Positions 49,963 to 63,200 of a DNA stretch of 64,000 nt are shown in pieces. The position numbers and the translations under genes are program-made. The stretch is from Torymus aiolomorphi (lineage: Eukaryota; Arthropoda; Insecta; Hymenoptera; Torymidae): the NCBI GenBank assembly GCA_036365515.1, contig CM070876.1, forward strand, positions 175,597,478 through 175,661,477, given 5' to 3'. The stretch's first letter is position 1, and every line of letters starts with the position of its first letter. The notes under the pieces were generated by a model. That model worked only from the letters and a program-made list of their open reading frames with translations, made no database searches and was not told where the DNA came from.

Positions 49963-50385
49963 GACACATAGTACGCGCATTCGCTCGCGAGCCGCGCGCC
50001 GATAAAAATCGCACCGCCGCCGCCGAGGTATAGGCTGCAGGCGTGGGAATACGACGCGCCGTCCTGTAAATCCGCGCGCGCGCGCACGAGAGCGAGAGCG
50101 ACTAGCGCACGCAGCCGCGCGGCATTAGAAAATGGCGGGAGAGTAGAGTAGAGTAGAGAGAGATACTGCGCTACTACGTGCGCGGCAGTTCTCTGTGTAT
50201 GTGTGTACGGGGAGACGTGGTAATTTATGAAATTGCACATGGACGCGAGGATGGAGAGAGAGGACGGGGAGGATAATTTATCGGGAGCACGCCGCGGGAG
50301 AGCGCGCTGTAGTAGCCCGCTAGAGAGAGAGAGGAAGTTGCTCGGCCTGCCTGTGTGTGTGTGTGGTATATAGAAGCGAGTTTAC

Positions 50386-50500
50386 TTTGCGCCGAGCCGT
50401 GCAGCGCACTGTTTGAGCTAGGTACACCTCCGTGTATAGCGGGTTCTCCTGCTGGGGGTTTCGTCGGCTTGTAATGATTCACTTTCGGTTTTTCAGACAT
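50386..50500 (-). CDS. Candidate first coding exon
   Basis: It opens with a good start context (CCACAATGTCTGAAAAACC) and reads MSEKPKVNHYKPTKPPAGEP, continuing to HGSAQ before a donor CAAA|GTAAAC. It is 115 nt and ends in phase 1. It lies just upstream of the two-finger gene on the same strand, in a CpG-rich stretch, so it could be its first exon. However, the acceptor at 48237 needs phase 0. Only a weak acceptor 15 nt further (ACCGACCAG, 48222) would fit phase 1. It could also be unrelated or chance. Confidence 0.3.
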
Positions 50501-51209
50501 TGTGGCGCGAGCGCGCGCGATCGTTTTTCGCCTTTTTTTTTTGTTCTCCGCGAGATATAGTCGGGTAGGCAGCAGGATTTATTTGTGGTTCATTAATGGG
50601 GCAGGATGTTGAGCCAGTTTGTTATAGAGAGAAGTGTATGGTGGTTGTGGAATCGGGGAGTAATGAATGAGGCGCGGAAAAGTATTGGTGTGATATGTGG
50701 ATTTGAACATGTTTATGGCTGAAGAATGGCCGGTTATAGTCGAATTTAGCTGCTGCCGCTACTTAATTTGCATATTGTTAGAGGATAGACTCTAAATTAG
50801 AGAATAAAAAAAGTTCCAATTTATAGGACGAATTTTATTCAATTATATAAAACTGAAGTATTTTATTCTTTGCGCAGGTTTTATTTAATTACAGTTTCCT
50901 TTTCGGATTTTTCCAAACTTTATACTTTCTACCCGGTAAAAGAGCCGGGATTCCTTTGCCCCAAGAATTTTCTGCGCGTATACACAATTGAAAATAAGCG
51001 CAAAAACATAAACTATATTGACAAATAACAGCCGCAACTTCTCTTCGCCGACATTCCACTATAATCCACGCGCGAGCGCGCGCAACTTTCCCATTTCAGA
51101 AAAAAATAGCCGATTCCTCCGCGCTGCTCCATTTATCGAAGGCTAAGGGTTACTTCTTTTCGCGGAACGCATCGCGCAATGCCACCACTTTTGTATTACA
51201 CTTTCGCGG

Positions 51210-51242
<33 letters not shown>
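51210..51242. repeat. (CAG)n run
   Basis: Uninterrupted CAG triplets. Confidence 0.9.
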
Positions 51243-51243
<1 letters not shown>

Positions 51244-51420
51244 CGGGTGTATAGAAGGGCAGGAAAAAAAATGAAAGTACATATACACCCGTTATACCCG
51301 GCAATTAACGCCGGGCGTTAAGGGGGTTGCGAGAAAAGAACAACGCCGCGCGACGTCTTAAGTGCCTCCGTTAAAGCGCGCGGTATAGTGTGCAAGGTCG
51401 ACGTGGGTGGCCTTTCCAAG

Positions 51421-53920
51421 AATTTCCCCGCCACGCGGCGAGATTGAGACAGAAAAAAGAGCGAACCGCCGCTGTGGGAATGCGCATACGACTGAAATAT
51501 CTGGGTCGCGAAAAATCGCGCACGTTCCCCCGAAGTTTCATTGTGAGTGTCGCAAATCGAGAGCGCGATTATTTGATCAAACAACAGATGTGTAATGTAA
51601 TGTGTTAATAAACAAAAATAACGAGGTTCTATTTAAAGTTCGCGGTACGTGCGGTGGTATAATATAGCTTGCATATGGGTAAGGAAATTACGCGCGCGGG
51701 GCACTCCCCGCGACCTTGGCGCTCATGCCGAGCGCGCAAGGCAAGCCGAGCTTATGGGAAAAGTTGAGAAAAATCGTGATTAAACTTGATCCAGTGTAAT
51801 ATATGTGAAAGTCAGATAACGCTGGCGCGCACGCGCTCGCGGACCGATGATTGATTAGCCGGGGCCCTATTGTCTGTGATTTCTTTTTATAAGTATATCG
51901 AAGCCCGCGCGCGACCGGTTGAGGCGTCGTAGGTGTATATAGGCATTGCCGGACTTGGCTCGATAATATTCGTTGAAAAAAATATATCTTTGTTATTATA
52001 AACATCTGTTCGGCTCGAAATGTGTACGCGCCAGTTATTTTATGACAGTTGGAATTGTATTTCTTCGCAGGGTGTATTAGTATAGTTGAAAGGCGCGAGG
52101 ATATGGTCGACGTCTGGTAATGTGTTTGTTTACGGGTGAATTTGTTGACTTTTTGCGCGCACATGCGGCGTGGAGAACATTTATATTTCCACAAAACTGA
52201 TATGAAAGCACGTTTCTAATTAACAAGGATATCGTTAAGATTGGAACGGACAATTTGGAATAAATTATGAGGTGAAATAGTGTGTTATCCATGAGTGCAC
52301 TTTACACTTGTACCATTGAACGCGCGTATAGTATATAGTAGTGCAAAAAGACTCAATCCAGGCAGGATTAATGGAAAAATCAGCAATTAAAAAACTGTAA
52401 AGCTATGTCGGAAGATAAGGGGTTAATTATAAACACATGATCGATATCGCAGATTTCTAAGGTTGAATTCTGAAAGTTGCATTGATAAAGATAAGATCTT
52501 GCTTTATAGTCAAGTGCTCGCGAACTGTGTGTGTGTGTGAACAGACGCTGAATGAGATCAATTGTTCATTCGCAATGTCGGCGCGTGCGTTCTGAACGAA
52601 ATTCTAATAAAAGAAATTAGCTATGGAAAAAAATTCAATAATTAACTGTAAAGGTCGATTGGTATCGCTAAAGCGACAACTAATTTCCATTAATGAACAA
52701 CTATGCTTGACATTGCTAAACTGAAAAAAAGTAAGTTCGTATAGTAAAAAGTTCCCGATAATTAATGACATTGAGCAACATTTTCACGTCGAGCCATTTT
52801 TGTAAGTTTTTTTTAGGGTAAAAAATTTTTAATTGTCTTTCAGAGTGGAGTGTGGCTCGTTTCTAATCTATTTTCGCCAGTATGCATGTTTGAATCAATT
52901 ATCCTGCAATTATGCGCATATATGCACGCTGTGAAAATATTTTAGATCCAAATGCTTGTTCGCGGGTAAACAAGGAAAATCTACCGGGCAAAAACAATTG
53001 AGAAAACTTTCTTTGCGTACTTCTCAGGGATCTGGAATAATTTTCGAGTCGAAAAGAAAGCTAAAATAACTGCTTCAAAACATGACTTTCCATATATTAT
53101 CGAAGAGCAAAGAAGTTAATAATTATATTAAATCGTTTAGTTTTTCACTTAATGATATAGGAATACGGTGAATAATTTCTAAGCAAACAAACAGTTGTAC
53201 GTGACTCCTTAGTTATAATTATAATATAATAAAATTAATTTAATAATATAATAAAATAATCGTTCATTCGTTATAATATATTTCAATTCATACACAAAGA
53301 AAATTAAAATTTTCAATTATTCTCTTTTCTATCCCACATTAGAAAGGAATCCGCACGTATTTATTAGTCTAGTTAGAAATCTTTTAAGATAATGTGAGGA
53401 ATAATTTACAAATAAATCAACTAGATAAAACCTTTTTCTTCAAAATGCAAAACAAATACTTAACACTGTTATACGCCGTTTAATATCAAATGAAGATAGC
53501 ACAACGAAGCGATTTATGCATACTCGAAATGGTACACTTATGTTATTTAGGAAACTTGAAGAAAAAAATGGTCCGAAAGCACTCAACGTCCTTGTTTCCA
53601 ACCGACAAACTCAGCAAGTTTCTTTCCCTGCAGCCACCCCCTGGTGGAAAGGAATTTCATTTTCAAGCCATTTAGCAGCTAGTTAGATTGGTAACGGTGA
53701 ACAAACGGTCCCAGTTTTTCTTCACATTGATGAGTCGCGCGCTTTTTCAATCGTTTCCTCGCGCTCGCCGTCGACAAATAACTGCGGCATTTTTACAGCG
53801 AGATTCACGGCATTTTCGTCCCGCAGATAAACCCATTGATTGATAGATAGATGTATCTCTTTAACGAAACTTCGAAACAGGAACACTACAAGGAGCCTAA
53901 TATATATCCCAATCATAGAT
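51421..53920. other. Non-coding, unassigned
   Basis: It alternates CpG-rich (51.4-52.2 kb) and AT-rich (52.3-53.5 kb) composition. No gene is supported on either strand. Confidence 0.4.
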
Positions 53921-53984
53921 ATTCCGCAACGTGACCTACTAGTTCCTTCCTATCAACAAAAAAACACACATTTTTTTTTCGCTC

Positions 53985-54560
53985 AGATCCCGCGCACGCA
54001 TTCCCAAAAATACTTATATCCTCGACCGGTAAAATCCCGAGCCCCGCATTCCAGCCTCGAATCTCCGCACACCGCGACCGCATCGCCCGCAGCAGCCGCG
54101 CGAGAGAACCCACATCTCCAGCTCACAGCTCGCACACACAAGCCCCATGGCGATGCACACACACACATTGCAGCAGCAGCAGCAGCAGCAGCAGCAGCTC
54201 ACGACAGTGACCACGTGACCGAGAGAGCTAGAGAGCCCGAGAAAACGGTCCCGCGAGCCGAGCGATGGAGTGAAAACGCGCGCGCGCGAGAGACAGAGAC
54301 GGAGAGGTGTTGCGCAACTCTCTCTCTCCGAGAAAAGAGCTCTGTACGTGAGCACGCCGCGCTCGCGCTAAATTATAATGCCACCGAGAGAGCCGAACCT
54401 ATACGTATCGGCGCGCGCGCGCGCGTGTATAGGCAAATGCACGACTTTGCGGACTTGCACCATGCGCTCGCGCGCGTTTTTCCGAGGAATTTAGCAACGA
54501 AGCGCGCCGCCGGCCGACGGTTTTGAATTATTAAAGCGCGCCGCCTGCGCACGCTGCCGT
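53985..54560. promoter_or_regulatory. CpG island with (GCA)n and GAGA motifs
   Basis: GC-rich patch with dense CpG, (GCA)n at 54163-54198 and gagagagc/gagagac motifs. The long frames on both strands are low-complexity Arg/Ala/Ser, typical of GC-rich DNA. Candidate alternative promoter or enhancer. Confidence 0.4.
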
Positions 54561-56000
54561 GAGGTTTCGGATTATATTCAGAATATGCGTGTGTATGTGT
54601 GTTTTGCTCCGTGTGGTATGAATAAGTTGGCCGAGGTCTTTTTTGGACGTCTATATACACCCGGCCGGCTTGTTAAACAAACACGCAGGTGGTGTTCTCT
54701 GTGCGAAAGGAAAAGGATATAGTCTAAACCTTTGGCTTTACGGTTATGGGTATCGTTAAACCGCGCTAGTTGGCGATGAGGAATATCAATGGAATTCGAA
54801 AATTGCGGCGGTGCCCTGCAGTGCGCGCGTTTGGGTTTGGGGATAATTAATTCGGAGGTTGTGTATGTATAGGCTGAAGACAATAGCTTAATTGAAAATG
54901 AAACTTAGTGGCTGACCCTTTTTCCGGCTTAAGGTATATATTATCCAGTCGGCATTTTATCTAATCTATTTAATTAATAGATGACAGGTGTCCGCGCTGC
55001 AAGTATTTCAGATCTTATATATAGGTATAGAAAAGATCCTAGACGTAGGTTGGAAACGTTATATATAGTAGTTTACGAATTGGGAAATCGAATTTTCCGC
55101 TAATGGTGTAATGTAATGGCGAAATTTATATGAATTTCCATGGGACACGTTTGCGAACTAGTAATTTACAATTAACGTCGCCATTTAAACGTTTATACTT
55201 TAATAATTAACGTATTTATATATGCATTGCTAATCTTTGCAATTTAAATGATATTATCGATATATAAATATTTTGGAATGATAATTGCGATAGTCGTTAT
55301 AAACGCTACACAGTGTGTATCGCTATTTGCATTTTAAACTAATTAGGTCTTATTACAGCTAATGGACATGCTAGAACTAACAAACCATTATTCAAAGAGA
55401 ATAAGAACATTGTTAAAAAAAAAGGAAAACGCTTGTGTGTATACATATTCAGCGAGAAGGGAATAAATTACAGAGTATTTCTTTTTCATCCACATCTAAA
55501 TTTTATAGCTACTATACATAACTACAAAATAAAGTTTAGCAATAACAAGCAACTGAATAAATAAAGCTGCAAAAGTTGAATTTTGTGATTACAGCAGACA
55601 GGTTAAAATATCAAATGGGATTATTAACGTTTTAATTAGACAAATTTATGGATTTAAAAGTACTCGTCATCACATCGTCAATGTGTGATATATTTCAAAA
55701 GGAGTGTAAAAGATATATAAAATGTAAATTCAAAAGAATTCACGACACGCTGAGAAACACGAGTGATAAACTGGATATGATTAACTGGTCTGGCCAATGT
55801 CGATACGTTATCTACTTATATAGTACCTAGCATATTAATAATATAATGTCTAAAATACTCTATAAATTTAAGTTTATATCATAAAAAAAGTTGCTTAACA
55901 AAAATATTAAATTTTTAATTATAGTATATATATAAATGAAAGCATCAATAAAATCCCCAGGATGATAAAATATCACAGCCTATTGTCTAAAATATTTCCT
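54561..56000. other. AT-rich non-coding stretch
   Basis: No gene. The short frame at 55648 shows no domain. Confidence 0.4.
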
Positions 56001-57960
56001 CCTCAAAGTCTCTCCGCAAGAAAAACTACATCTCGCGACGCGTCGAGCCCTACATCCTATACACTCCATTCGTCTCCCAACCCGTACACCGCGGCGATAC
56101 AAAAAGCGATCCTGCGCACGACGCACACGTAGCTACTCTCCGCGTCTCTCTATCCACAGCGCTGTTTTTCCTTTGTTCTTATAACTACGCTCCTTCTCTC
56201 TCTCTCTCTCCCCGCGGCTTTTCATCTCTGGAGAACGAGCGCGCGCGCGCGCGGAGCCCAAGGACGCGGGCTCGTGACGAAATAGCCTAGCTCGCTAGCT
56301 AGAGAGAGCCGATAAGCTGCGCGCGCGGCCGCGAGAGAGAGGATCGGCAGCCTCCGCTGTGGATTAACGGGCCGAGAAAGGTTTTTCGGAGAGCGCCTCC
56401 TAATTTGCCTTTAATTGGGAGTCGCGAGCGGGGCATACGCGGAATGCCGAGAGAGGAGGTAATGAGGGGCTTTTTTTCTTCGGCATCCACTCGAACGCCG
56501 GCATTTGAGGTAAAACTGTGTCTGTTTGAGATTAACGAGGGAGATAAAGGCGAGAGAGAGAGAGAGAGAGAGAGAGGAGTAAACGCGATGTGCGCTTGAG
56601 AAGAGAAATTTGGATGCTCGAGGTTCGAGGTTTGACGAACGTTGAGCGTGTGCGTATATATTTATAAGTATAAATGCGTAATTTATGGTTATCTATTCGA
56701 GTTATTAGTCGCTGGGGGCTTATGATAAGGAATGCGGTTTTGGATGTTAACACGCGTTTTACGCCTCCTCTCTTGTGCAATAGTTCAATTTTCCGCTTTT
56801 TTTTCTCTCTTCCCCGCGCACAAGTTTTACATAATTCCTTTGACATTAATATTTCTGATATTTTTATTGATGGCAGCATTAAAACACACCGCCCCGCGCG
56901 CATATACCTGCCGTGTTTCATAAATGTTTGAACTAGAAATCGCATAAAGAATCTTTTAACGCGGCTGGAACCGGTTTTTCTCCTTATCTCTCGATATTTA
57001 TAAATTTCTATTTTCTGCCTCGATTATACCGGCGGTTTTTCCTCTATTTTTAATTTACAAATATAATTTTCGGATTCCGTGCGACTTGTAACGCGATGAA
57101 TATTTATCACCTCTTCCACGTTTCTCGACGACGTTTCTCAAGCATTTTTCGAATTGACGAGACTGTTATTGTTTTTATAAATTTATTGAGTGGATAAGAT
57201 TTCAAGATTTTCTATATACTTCATTTCAAATGAATCATCATTACTGCAGGAATTCAACATTAATAATAATGAAAAGAAAGCTGAACTTGAAAAGTCTATA
57301 TAATAGTTTAACGCAGTTATACAGTTACATTAAGTGGTTTCAGGCAAACTAGTCAGACCGCGCGAAAATTTAAACCCGAATTTTTGCCTCGTATAAATTC
57401 TAATAACGAAGTGCAAAGAAAACAATGCGCATGCAGGCCCACTTTCAAAAATAGCAGCGCGATTCATCGAGAAAAAACATCGCCAAGCTTTTGCCCGCGC
57501 AGGAATTTCACCAACTACCTCTCGGCGCGGATAGGAAAAACACCGCTCTTGTATAGGATTAAAGACCTCGCGGGCTATTCGAAAGCGAGAAAAACGACAT
57601 GATCGCCGTACAGTCACGCGGTCCACATGTATATAACACACTACACACACGGCGGGGCCTATTTATAGCCTCGGCGATGACGCGGCCGCGATAACGCGAA
57701 GGGGTGAGAGAGTGAAAGAGAGAGAACCTCTGGGGGCTCGTAAAACGGATAGGGGCCGCGCTTACGTGACTGTCTCGCTCGTGCACCCCGCGCGAGCGCG
57801 AAAATTTTATTGCCAACCTGCGCGAGCGAGCGAGCTTATGCAACTATATCCCCGCGTATCGGAATCTCTTATTTACATCTGAAACGAATTTCAGCGGCTA
57901 ACGGTGCAGAAGTGTCGGTGTGTGTGCACACCGAGGCGCAAATGCGCGAGCGTCCGCGGA
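56001..57960. promoter_or_regulatory. CpG-rich cluster
   Basis: CpG-dense blocks around 56.2-56.4 and 57.4-58.0 kb with GAGAG runs (56549-56575, 57710-57724). No gene supported. Confidence 0.35.
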
Positions 57961-59380
57961 TTATTATCGCCCAGAGGCCTTATTGAATTAGGCGGAGAGC
58001 GCTAGAGTTGGGTGTTTTGAGAGAGAAAGAGAGAGAGAAGGAAATCTGCTCGGCCGTATAGCTGTATAAGCGCTAGGGCTGTGAAAAGGAGTGAAATTTA
58101 TGAAGCCTTGCGTTTATTACGGGGCCCCGCGTCGTTGGGATAATAAGTTTGACTTTATTACACGCGATTCCTATCATCACCGCGCACTTTGTAAATGAGG
58201 TTTTTTTTCTGTTCGTGTACTGAGGAGCGAGTAATGCAACGAGATTATTTTCATCGAGATATATGTTTAGTTTTACACGCTTTGTGCCTTTTTGCTCGCG
58301 CTTTTCGTTGCCACGGTATAGTATGTATATGTATATGAAAGTTTAAAAAAATATATATATAAGTTGTATATTTTGTTATTTATAATGGGAATTGGATTCG
58401 TCGTTACGATATAACTTTAGCTGTACAGCATATATAGTGTATTTACATAAGTTTTTTTTGTTCTAGGTATATATAATGATTTATAATAAAAATCTATAAA
58501 AAGCTATAATTATAATATTTGAAATACATATATATAGGTATATAGACTCCATAAAAAGTTTTACGTTTCACACGCTATTTCCTCCGTTACACGATAATCA
58601 TCAGGAGCGTATAATAAATACAAAAAGAGTCGGAATTGAAATTTCTGCATCTATTTTTCTCGACATGTAAATCGTACAATTAAAAATGGATTAGGATATA
58701 AGTATTTTTCAACGGCTGCGAGCGATACCAAAGGCCATTCTTAGCACGGCATCCTTAAAAGAGAGGCGCAAAGATTGAAGTGTGCTCTTAATGTGTCCCA
58801 GTTACGAAACCTAAACGGCCGTTGAATCTTTTTCGAACAATCATTACGCGCGGCTTTCGAATTCATTGTTTGCGCAATCTTATATATAGATGTATATACA
58901 TATAAAAATTATGTAATTATAAGTGCGTCACTCCGAGCGTTCGCATAACAATTAATTTTTCTCCACCTTTTGGCTATATGCCTCTATTTTTACTCCGCAA
59001 CAGCAGCAGCAAAATAATGATTGGGTATAAATGATCGTTGTTCAACAAACACAATCGGCGCCGGATGCAGTTATTACAGTCAATTATACAATGTACATCT
59101 TATTTACCGGCACCTCGCAAATAGGCTCGATCCGCTGAACGTTAAGCCACTTACACCGCGTATCACTTAATAAATACACCAGAAGAACCGGACAATTTCC
59201 ACCACGCGCTATATATCTCCTAATACTGCGGCAAAGTGGAAAGTTCCGGGACCGCGAAAACCTCCGCATGCAAATACCTCGAGCCCCTTTTCTTCTCCTC
59301 TCCTCCAAACTATCCTTTCGGCACAATTTCTCCTCTCCTCTGTTATAGTTACAGCGACAAAGGAATCCACGTCGCGCCGT
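57961..59380. other. Non-coding, mixed composition
   Basis: No gene or repeat recognised beyond short TA runs. Confidence 0.35.
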
Positions 59381-61200
59381 TAAACTCTTCTCAAAACCAA
59401 TAGCCAGTCCGCCGCGGCGGGGCGACTTTTTTGCTCCCTCGCTCCGCGCGCTTTCGCAGAAACGGCTACAGCGCTCATCAGTATTCCGCTTTTCACCGCG
59501 GCAAAAAACGCGCCGCGTTCCGGAGCGACTACGTCAATCGCGCGCGCCGTTTCCCGCTCTGTCTATGTGTGTATGTGCGAGTTTGTGTCAAGCGGGCGCC
59601 AAAAAGTTTAATGGTCCCGCTTACCGAAACGGCCCGAAATTTTTTTCTCGGGAGGAAGGAACGGGGGTTTTCTTCTTCTGTTGCGAAGGATATCGCGTTT
59701 ATGCTAATTTTTCGCCGAAAAATTCCGGGGGGACGCCTTAAGTGGGCTTGTCCGGGGCGAGAGCGCGTGCGTATAGCTTTTTCGACGAGTCGTAAATTTA
59801 CGGCCGCGAATTGTTTGCGTCCTTTAGTGGCCATTATGGCCAAAGTTAGAGCACATTTTTCAGTCTCATTGAAAAGTCGAGCTATAATAATGGATTTTTG
59901 CCATGCGAACATACGTTGTGGGCATATCGTGCATGCCTGTAGTGCGTTCCCACTGTTTTCTGCGGATGCATCTAGATTAAGTACTTTAGAAATTCAACAT
60001 TAATGGGTATAGTAGAAGTTTCAAATTGCCCGAGAGGTTTAACTTTTCGAGTGTTTCTTTTTTTATCCGTTTAAATAGCACTGATTCTCACCCAAAATCT
60101 CTACTTCGATCCGTTTTCTCTAAATTTTCTCCGTGTACAATGCGGTTTCTGCGATTCGGTCCAAGTTTTTGAAAATTTTAGAAAGTTAATGTGTAAAACT
60201 CGAACAATAGCGAAATACGGTCAATTTTTTATTTCTAATTCCAACGCATCCGTGGCGCCATTTCCATAAATTAATAAATTACCTTTTAAAACAACTATAA
60301 CTATAGATACACACCCTACTTTAGCAAGTTCAATATTTGCGAACAAAAAGCTTCAATCAGTCCCCCCGGTATTTTTCGCCTCCGCGCACTTCTCATTAAA
60401 ACCTAATCAACCGTGCCCCGTTCTCTCCCCACCCTCCGCGCCAATCAATAACATTCTACACCAACCTAAATTAACCTTTTTGCTATCTATCTCTCTCTCT
60501 CTCCTTGCCCAACTACCTCAACGTCCGTTTTCCGAGACACTGGCCGCGCGCCGATTCGCCACGGCCCGAACGCCTGTTATATATACTCTCGGCCGACAAA
60601 ACCCCGGGAGAAAACCGTTCTCAACGACGAGTAGCTTACACACGCGCGCGCGCGCGTGCACAATAGGGCAAAGTCGAGCACGCGACGCCATTGTACCTCG
60701 CGCCAGCGCGTGGGACTGTAGTCATACCTACGGGGAGGATAAAAAGAGCCGAGGCGCGTTATTATACGCTGGAGTCATCGTCAACTGTTTTCTCTCTCCG
60801 CGCGCGCGACGCTGGTTTATCGCGCTTCATTCGGCGCAGTCGGCGCTAATTTGCCCCGACTTTTTCGACCTGTTGTGCGCTTCCGGCCGCGTTCCACTCG
60901 CATAGGAGATATAAGATCATATATCTATAATTGACGTGGTGGTTATAGGGTTCTTGCGAGGCGAGGAAATGTGTACCTGGGAGGAGGAAGTTCGGGAAAA
61001 AGTTGGCGGTAGAAAGTGTGCGCGAAAAGCGGAGTTATCTACTTGGACGTGTGTAGGTAGGTCGCAATTTTAGGCGGAGCGAGCGCGCCCCGGGCGACAA
61101 AGAGATCGATTTTACTTTGAAATTCGCTCGCTGTCTATACGCGCGTATCCCAACAATTTCGCCGCGGCGATTATATAATCGCTCCCGATGACGGAAATTG
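59381..61200. promoter_or_regulatory. CpG-rich cluster
   Basis: CpG-dense blocks at 59.4-59.8 and 60.5-61.2 kb. The frames at 59431-60003 and 60480-60905 have no recognisable domain, and their opposite strand is also open, as is usual in such DNA. Confidence 0.35.
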
Positions 61201-62400
61201 CCTTATCCCCCGCGGGTAGTCCTTTGTACACTTTCTGCTCCAGATACAGCGTCATTTTTTAATACAGTATATATGTATACTTTGAAAATAGCAGAACAGC
61301 TTTATCCTGCGTCGCTTCGATTTGCGCATACGTTACGTGCCAAATTTTATTTCTCGATGCGTAAAAGTTATTAAATCAACAGTTTCTAACTGTGCGCTGG
61401 CACGTGGAAAGTGAAGTTTCAAGGGAAAAATGCGTTTAATATTCAGTTTTTCGATACAAAAAAGCACTCGCCAAAAAATGTTACGGATAGAATGAATTCT
61501 TCATTAATGAAAAACAAACCGCCGCTGTCGCAGCCTAAAGTGAAAACAGATATAACCGCTTATCTCTTCATAAGCATAAAATTTATTCCGAAATAGTTCA
61601 ACTATAAAATTAATACAGATAAAGCTGTTAAACTGGAGCGGTTCGCCGCTCTAGCGTTGCCTGATAACTATAATTCCGATGCCTTATTTGTTCAGGATAT
61701 AATAGTAGTTTACAATTTTTTTTTTAAACATTATTAATTGCGATCCAACATATACATGAGCTTCGTTATTTCTAATCATTATTAATGTTTCTTTTTCTTC
61801 ATCTAATCTTTATATTTCAGATGTTTATTATTAGCTTATCACATTAAAATTGTTATCTTCGTTCCTTTATTATAATTCCTTTTCATTGTCGTAAACTAGA
61901 TAGGGAGAATTCGAGCGAAATCTTTAAATGCCGTGGCTACACGATTTTCGAACAAAAGAAAAAAAGTGGAGCAAAGTTACGCGGCAATAAATCATCAAAA
62001 GAATGCGAATAAAGCAAACAGATTACAGCCTGAACAGTTGTTGCAATGCTTTAATTGAACTTATTTTACCATCCATGGTTAATGTTTGATTTATTTAACT
62101 TATCGATGCAGCACAAAAGAGAATCTTCAAGAGATGATAATTTTACTTTTCAACAGTCATTTATTAACGAACACAATAGAAAGTAGTAAAAGGAAAATGA
62201 TGGTTCTAAACGACGCGGTAAATAGAAAAATTAATGTACATAATAAAAAAAATTAAGTTCTTCTTAATCCTCTTTCTCTTTGAAAAAATGCATACACTAC
62301 TTCGAAACTAGATAGCACACTCGCAGCTGTCTTATTTATAAAACAAACTTCTAAAACACCAACCTAACAATTAATACACGCGCATAGGCACGGCCTAACG
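61201..62400. other. AT-rich non-coding stretch
   Basis: Nothing recognised. Confidence 0.4.
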
Positions 62401-63200
62401 CATAAGCCACGTCAGATAGACTCAACACACATCTTATCCGCCTCGCCATCGCGCACGCAACATAGCACGCGAGCTAATGCAAATCCCCTAATTACCGCTG
62501 GAGGAAAAGTGTATCGAGCCACAAACACATATACACCCACACGCATCATATACACAATATAAATCACCGAAAAAAAAACGCTCGTTAAGAAAGCAAGCCC
62601 GATTTCGTCGGAGGAATCTCTCTCCCATTCGCCCCGTTATCGTTTCTCTCCGAGCGATACAATTATACTATACGCGCAGGACTTTTTGACGCGGCGAGAT
62701 CCTCGTCTCTCAGCTTAGTCATCGCGCGTCTGTACAGTGTGGCAATCGGACGCGCGAGCGCGGGTTCTTTGTACATTGTCGAGATGAATAAGCGATGATT
62801 CGGAATGGGAAGGAAAGAGTTTTGAAACCCCGAATGTTTCGGTCTATAGCTACGCGGATGACGTGAGAGGAGAGAGATCGATCGGGTTCTTTCTGTCTGC
62901 GTGTGCTTTGAAGTGGACTCGGGCTGCGATTCGTAGATTCGTTGATTGTCGGGGTCCCGGGGAGCTGGAGGTATATATGTGTGTGTGTGCGTATATACTT
63001 AGTACTACATCATTGCGCTGGGTTTGCGCAAAGCCCGCGTGCGTGTATGTAGGGGGGAAATGATCTGTGTGTTGTGTTTGCGCGCGGCTTTCAAAATTTC
63101 GGACTGCGCGATAAATTTAGAAGTTATGGGCCACTGTGTGTTTGCGGTGCCGCGGGAATATTGGAGTCGTTATTATAGAGTACAAAGTATTTTTCGAGAT
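62401..63200. promoter_or_regulatory. CpG-rich cluster
   Basis: CpG-dense with 'gcgcgagcgcg'-type motifs. No gene supported. Confidence 0.35.

Larger units (their letters stand above)
49640..51420 (-). promoter_or_regulatory. CpG-rich promoter region of the two-finger gene
   Basis: Dense CpG (gcgcgcgc), many GAGAG motifs, CA runs and pyrimidine tracts around the candidate first exon. The composition fits an insect developmental-gene promoter. No TATA box is convincing. (CAG)n lies at 51210-51242. Confidence 0.5.

Noticed and set aside
53840..54526. 228-residue plus-strand frame
   Set aside because: Low-complexity Arg/Ala/His composition, both strands open, no domain: typical of CpG-rich DNA.
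59431..60905. Plus-strand frames of 190 and 141 residues
   Set aside because: No domain, no splice structure, and the opposite strand of the first is also open.
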